Assembly (NCBI GenBank): GCA_031414805.1
Contig: JANOQJ010000005.1
Coordinates: 54,500-118,499 of the forward strand
From: JAAFIW01 sp031414805
GTDB lineage: Bacteria > Pseudomonadota > Gammaproteobacteria > Burkholderiales > Burkholderiaceae_C
DNA: 64,000 nt
Direction: 5' to 3'
A model generated the notes under the pieces. It made no database searches. It had not been told where the DNA came from and saw only the letters and a list, made by a program, of their open reading frames with translations. Position numbers and translations under genes: made by a program. This document shows, piece by piece, positions 60,476 through 64,000 of the stretch (the stretch's first letter is position 1; every line of letters starts with the position of its first letter).

Positions 60476-60995
60476 ACCAACTCCAGAATAAACACGCGAT
60501 TGAGCCAAGTGTACAAAGACGATCATCGCGCAACGGCGTCATTTCGGGCGACGCCACAGAGCCGCGTCATCATCCCAAGTTGCGGGCGAGGCTCCTGAAA
60601 GACATGTTCGTTTGCTATTAAATAAATAGCTGCTTGAGCAGTATTTACAAGGGTTGAAGCCGGTTTTGCTTAAAAATCACATCTTTACAAGCCGTGGGAT
60701 CCCGCTCAAGTACCCATGCCCGCTCGCTGCACAGCACCCGCCAGACGCCGCCCTGTGAAAACTTCGGGCCAGCGTCCTACGCCGCCGCAGCACCTGCCCC
60801 GACCCCTGTTTGGCTTGGATAACGGCCCATTCGACCAGGCCATGACTGGCTTGGTCGCTATCAAATAGATATCAGATTGGGCGCTCGCTTATGTGGGCTG
60901 TCGCACGGACGGCGTTTGGGTTCCTGCGTAGCCTGAAGACAGGTGGCGCTGCAAAGCTGACTCACCTTTGATCGTTCACAACTTAAGGAATCACC
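60476..60995. other. Intergenic stretch with repeat A
   Basis: Holds repeat A copy 26 and about 300 bases with no convincing frame. The last 30 bases include the leader of the collagen-like gene, with AAGGAATC before its ATG. Confidence 0.55.
60611..60675 (-). repeat. Repeat A copy 26 (minus orientation)
   Basis: TTGCTATTAAATAAATAGCT, GCTTGAGCAGTATTTACAAG and GGTTGAAGCCGGTTTTGC; a long copy. Confidence 0.9.
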
Positions 60996-61352
60996 ATGAA
61001 AATTGTTCACCTCATTGCTACTGCCTGCTACGCCATGATTTTGAGCGGCTGCATCTCGGCGCCTGCCGGCCCTCCCGGACCGACCGGTGCCACTGGCGCA
61101 ACCGGTGCCACAGGCTACACCGGGGCTACCGGCTACACGGGCGCCACGGGTAACACGGGCAATACCGGCAACACGGGTGCCACGGGCTACACCGGTGCCA
61201 CCGGCGGTACAGGTGCCACGGGCGGAACTGGCGCCACAGGCGCGACCGGCGATACCGGCTATACCGGTGCCACGGGCGCAACCGGCAGCACGGGTGCGAG
61301 GGGCAGCACGGGCTCCACTGGCGGCACGACGGTCATTGTTCCGCCGCGCTGA
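60996..61352 (+). CDS. Collagen-like lipoprotein
   Basis: This 118-residue protein has a lipoprotein signal, MKIVHLIATACYAMILSGC, with lipobox LSGC. After a short ISAPA linker it is made of Gly-x-Thr or Gly-x-Pro triplets from about residue 25 to 110 (GPPGPTGATGATGATGYTGA and on), about 28 triplets, with only one Arg. Such runs form collagen-type triple helices and occur in bacterial surface and phage proteins. The end, TTVIVPPR, is not collagen-like. The DNA repeats make it prone to length change. Partner unknown. Confidence 0.8.
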   Translation: MKIVHLIATACYAMILSGCISAPAGPPGPTGATGATGATGYTGATGYTGATGNTGNTGNTGATGYTGATGGTGATGGTGATGATGDTGYTGATGATGSTGARGSTGSTGGTTVIVPPR

Positions 61353-61441
61353 AGTAGCCGCAGTCAAGCGAGCGGGGCAGTCCTTCCAGGCGTGACTGCG
61401 CTTGCTTTCCAAGCCGCGTGAAGGCCCGCTAACATCCCGCT

Positions 61442-61720
61442 ATGTCCAGCCTTCAACGCCGCCCGACCGCCGCGTCAGCAACCCCAGCGACCACAAACCA
61501 AGCTTTGCTCAGCCAGGAAGACCGCGAGTTGGCCGAGGCGTTGCGGGTGCAGGCAATGGGAGAGGCTGAACGCAGCTTGTGGCTTGAAAACGTGTGGGGT
61601 CGTGTGCAGCGAAACGCAAATGCGCTGGCGAGCCACGCACCTCACCATCAGCCGACGGCGCGCAGCTATGCCAGCCCCGAAGAAAAAAACCGCTTTGACG
61701 AGGCAGAGAGTTGGAATTAG
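61442..61720 (+). CDS. Small hypothetical protein
   Basis: This 92-residue soluble protein is rich in Ala, Arg, Glu and His: a disordered start (QRRPTAASATPATTNQALLS), a helix (EDRELAEALRVQAMGEAERS, LWLENVWGRVQRNANALASH) and a short acidic end (SPEEKNRFDEAESWN). I do not recognise the family, and the ribosome site is weak. A 15-codon frame (MQYSVFATGKAERKP) follows at 61722. It may be a real small gene or chance. Confidence 0.45.
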   Translation: MSSLQRRPTAASATPATTNQALLSQEDRELAEALRVQAMGEAERSLWLENVWGRVQRNANALASHAPHHQPTARSYASPEEKNRFDEAESWN

Positions 61721-61861
61721 CGATGCAGTACTCGGTTTTTGCCACCGGGAAAGCCGAGCGCAAACCGTGAACGCACGCCAACCCGGTGCCGACGACGTGG
61801 TGCTGCTGACGAAAGCCCTGGCTTAAAAGTCTTGGCTAAGGTGAACGCCTGAACCGGGGCA

Positions 61862-62793
61862 TCAAACTGCAAATTTCGCAGCCGTTCTTGCATTCGCGTC
61901 CCGACCGGCTTTGCCAAAATGCCGAGGCGAGCAGCCCATCACCCGCTTGAATGCGGTGCTGAAAGCGCTATCGGATTCATAGCCCAGCGACTGGGCAATG
62001 ACGGAGATTGAATCGCCCGAATTCGTCAGCCGGTCGCCCGCCAACAACATACGCCAGCGGGTCAGGTAGCCCATCGGTGACATTCCCACGGTCTCCTTGA
62101 ATTTCAAGGCAAATATCGTGCGCGACATGCCAGCATGCCGGGCGAGTAAGGGCAGCGTCCAACGAGCCGCCGGGTCGTTGTGTATGGCGGTGATGGCCAG
62201 CGCCATGCGCTTGTCAGCCAAAGCAAACAGCCAACCCACACCCCCTTTCAGGCCTTCGGCCAAATGCAAGCGCAGGGCTTGAACCAGCATCATCGTGGCC
62301 AGTTGTTGCGCAACCAGCGCACCACCTGGCTGGGGGTTGCGCAGCTCCTGGCGCATCCCCTCGATACACCAGCGCAGACCGGCCTTGTCGGCTTCATCGC
62401 GCAGGTGCACGATGGGCGGCAACATGCCTAACAGAACGTCGGCGGAACCGCCCGAGAGCGCGAAGAGCCCGCCCACGCTGAGAAAGTCGCCTCCCCCGTT
62501 GTAGCAGCGCACACCCCCATCACGCAGGGGCGGGAAGACTGTTGAGGCATCGGCAGGTGGCAGGGCCAGATCGCTTGCCAGCGTGAATGGCAAGCCTTTG
62601 GGCAGCAAAAAACAGTCCCCCGTCTGGATGCGTACGGCCGCTTCAACGCCCTGCATGGACAACCAGCACGCGCCGGAAAGCACCGCATAGCACTTGATGC
62701 CGTCCAGCGGGCCGAATCCGATGGACCAGTCGCCACCCGCCTCTAAACCGCGCGCAACTTGAGCAGAGAGAGCACGTCGGAGAGCGGGTCCAT
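61862..62793 (-). pseudogene. AraC-family regulator with N-terminal frameshift
   Basis: The 3' part encodes an AraC_N/cupin_6 domain (LSGACWLSMQGVEAAVRIQT, GDCFLLPKGLPFTLASD) and an AraC DNA-binding domain (LLARHAGMSRTIFALKFKET, then ISVIAQSLGYESDSAFSTAF, the two helix-turn-helix units). An ATG at 62793 opens a different frame with MDPLSDVLSLLKL, the usual family start, and stops at a TAG. Reading on in the main frame gives GLEAGGDWSIGFGPLDGIKC, the family's next block. So a one- or two-base shift near 62750 divides them. It is divergent from the epimerase gene. Confidence 0.75.
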
Positions 62794-62923
62794 ACGATTG
62801 ATTGGTGGTGATTTACGAACGATGACGAAGGTAAAACGAACTTTTCAGCATAGCTTATTCGGATTTTCACACCTACAGTCACAAACCAGGGGCGTTTACC
62901 CCTTTACCCAAGGAAATGACTTC

Positions 62924-63820
62924 ATGCGAATTTTTGTCACTGGAGCCACTGGCTTTGTGGGCCTGGCGGTCGTTCAAGAGCTCATCACGGCAGGACACAC
63001 TGTGCTGGGCTTGGCGCGCTCGGAGGCAGGCGCTTTGGCCCTGGCTGCAGCAGGCGCCGACACACATCGCGGCTCACTTGAAGACCTGGACAGCCTGCGA
63101 ACCGCTGCCGCTGTGGCAGACGGCGTGATTCATACCGGTTTTAACCACGACTTCTCGAGATTTGCGGACAACTGCGAGCTTGATCGACGGGCCATCGAAG
63201 CGCTTGGCGACGCACTGGCGGGCTCTGACCGCCAGCTGCTCGTGACTTCAGGGCTTGTGCTGCGGGTCGCCCCGGGCCACCTGGCAACCGAGGCCGATGC
63301 GGCAGCGCCCGCCTCGACCGCGTATCCACGTGCCTCGGAAGCGACAGCGCTGGCCCTGGCGTCACGCGGCGTGCGGGCAACCGTGATGCGCCTGCCTGCG
63401 TCCGTACATGGGGACGGCGACCACGCCTTCATTCCGACGCTGATCAGCATCGCTCGGGAAAAGGGCGTGTCCGCCTACTGTGGCGAGGGACTCAACCGCT
63501 GGCCGGGCGTTCACCGGCTGGACGCTGCCCGGGCTTTTCGCCTGGCCATTGAAAACGGGACAGCCAGTGGCCCCTATCACGCGGTTGCCGACGAAGGCGT
63601 TTTGTTCAAAGATATTGCCAGCGTCATCGCCCGCCGCCTGAACGTGCCGCTGGTCGCCCTGTCGCCCGAACAAGCCGCCGAACACTTTGGCTGGTTCGCG
63701 CTGTTTGCAAGCCTGGACGCACCCGCCTCCAGCAAACAAACGCGTTCGGTGCTCGGCTGGGCACCCAGTCAGGCCGGGCTGCTGGCCGACATGGACCGGT
63801 CCGCGTATTTCGCGACTTGA
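62924..63820 (+). CDS. NAD-dependent epimerase/dehydratase, SDR of the extended type
   Basis: This 298-residue protein has the loop MRIFVTGATGFVGLAVVQEL and the family segments ADGVIHTGFNHDFSRFADNC and VTSGLVLRVAPGHL, where the usual Tyr-x-x-x-Lys is not plain; the YPRASEATALALASRGV stretch may stand in. Related proteins are putative NAD(P)-binding reductases. The ATG at 62924 has AAGGAA upstream. It is divergent from the AraC regulator, which in relatives controls such a gene (inference). Confidence 0.82.
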   Translation: MRIFVTGATGFVGLAVVQELITAGHTVLGLARSEAGALALAAAGADTHRGSLEDLDSLRTAAAVADGVIHTGFNHDFSRFADNCELDRRAIEALGDALAGSDRQLLVTSGLVLRVAPGHLATEADAAAPASTAYPRASEATALALASRGVRATVMRLPASVHGDGDHAFIPTLISIAREKGVSAYCGEGLNRWPGVHRLDAARAFRLAIENGTASGPYHAVADEGVLFKDIASVIARRLNVPLVALSPEQAAEHFGWFALFASLDAPASSKQTRSVLGWAPSQAGLLADMDRSAYFAT

Positions 63821-63902
63821 GCGTATCGGCAAGTCGGTAGCGCGAGTTGCTTATAAACAGTAACTACTCAGCTGTCTCTGCATTCTCTCTGGCGAAATAC
63901 GA

Positions 63903-63962
63903 ACCGTTCGCCCTGAGGTATCGAAGGGCTCGCGAGGGCTTCGATACCTCAGCCCGAACGGT
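63903..63962. repeat. Repeat D copy 3
   Basis: A near-perfect palindrome: CCGTTCGCCCTGAGGTATCG facing CGATACCTCAGCCCGAACGG, centre CTCGCGAG. Inverted TACTCAGCT-like words lie at 63864 and at the window end, so the palindrome may extend further. Confidence 0.85.
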
Positions 63963-64000
63963 AACCTCACACATCGGCGGACTGCATCAATAGCTGAGTA

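Noticed and set aside
2163..60675. Reading repeat A as a CRISPR array
   Set aside because: Copies are kilobases apart, in both orientations, with gene-sized distances and no regular spacers.
61087..61395. Second open frame over the collagen-like gene
   Set aside because: It is the same DNA repeat read in another frame; the lipobox and Gly triplets belong to the frame starting at 60996.

Overview
The window looks like a chromosomal segment of a betaproteobacterium of the family Comamonadaceae (Burkholderiales), close to Rhodoferax or Polaromonas in style. This rests on protein resemblance, high GC coding sequence, local gene orders such as accB-accC-prmA-DUF3426, and a very abundant short intergenic repeat whose core is TGCTCAAGCAGCTAT. 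I count about 26 copies of that repeat in 64 kb. No database search was possible, so names rest on motifs and remembered family sequences.

Layout. 0.3-3.4 kb holds a proline-rich repeat lipoprotein and an MFS transporter. 3.4-6.2 kb is a scrapyard: a MITE-like element, an acyl-CoA synthetase fragment, a two-gene unit resembling an L,D-transpeptidase-fold effector with its exported partner, and a broken second copy of the MFS gene's 5' end. 6.2-9.6 kb holds three tandem genes that look like a tripartite alpha-helical pore-forming toxin (ClyA/HBL/NHE/AHL superfamily). 10-21.4 kb is mostly housekeeping on the minus strand (rmuC, a D-2-hydroxyacid dehydrogenase, a Na+/H+ antiporter, pncB, nitroreductase, thioesterase, deacetylase family) with two adjacent toxin-antitoxin modules. 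21.6-28.1 kb holds a phasin, a Fur-box iron-binding protein, an SDR with a LiuR-like operator, gamma-glutamyltransferase and glutaminase.

28.3-33.1 kb is a tight operon joining an isoquinoline 1-oxidoreductase-like molybdenum enzyme (iorA/iorB type) to soxXYZA, without soxB or soxCD. 33-46 kb holds GST, SDR and epimerase genes, a ferredoxin-type reductase, fdhD, a PfkB kinase, prmA, accC, accB and a TlpA-like thioredoxin. 46-52 kb holds a TPR/HupE pair and a hybrid histidine kinase with two frameshifts followed by a response regulator. 52-56 kb holds rarA, with a copy of the repeat inside its reading frame, and a cluster of small DUF/VOC genes, several using repeat-derived leaders. 56-60 kb is livHMGF without the binding protein. 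The end has a Uma2 gene with an in-frame stop, a collagen-like lipoprotein, and a frameshifted AraC regulator divergent from an epimerase.

Two themes stand out. First, candidate antagonism or toxin systems: the tripartite toxin and the transpeptidase-like pair. Second, heavy remodelling by short repeats, which sit at gene ends, invade reading frames (rarA, hupE-like) and supply Shine-Dalgarno sequences. Several genes carry single lesions (histidine kinase, AraC, Uma2, AAC(3)/VOC). These could be real decay or assembly indels; the two kinase lesions lie in or beside C runs.
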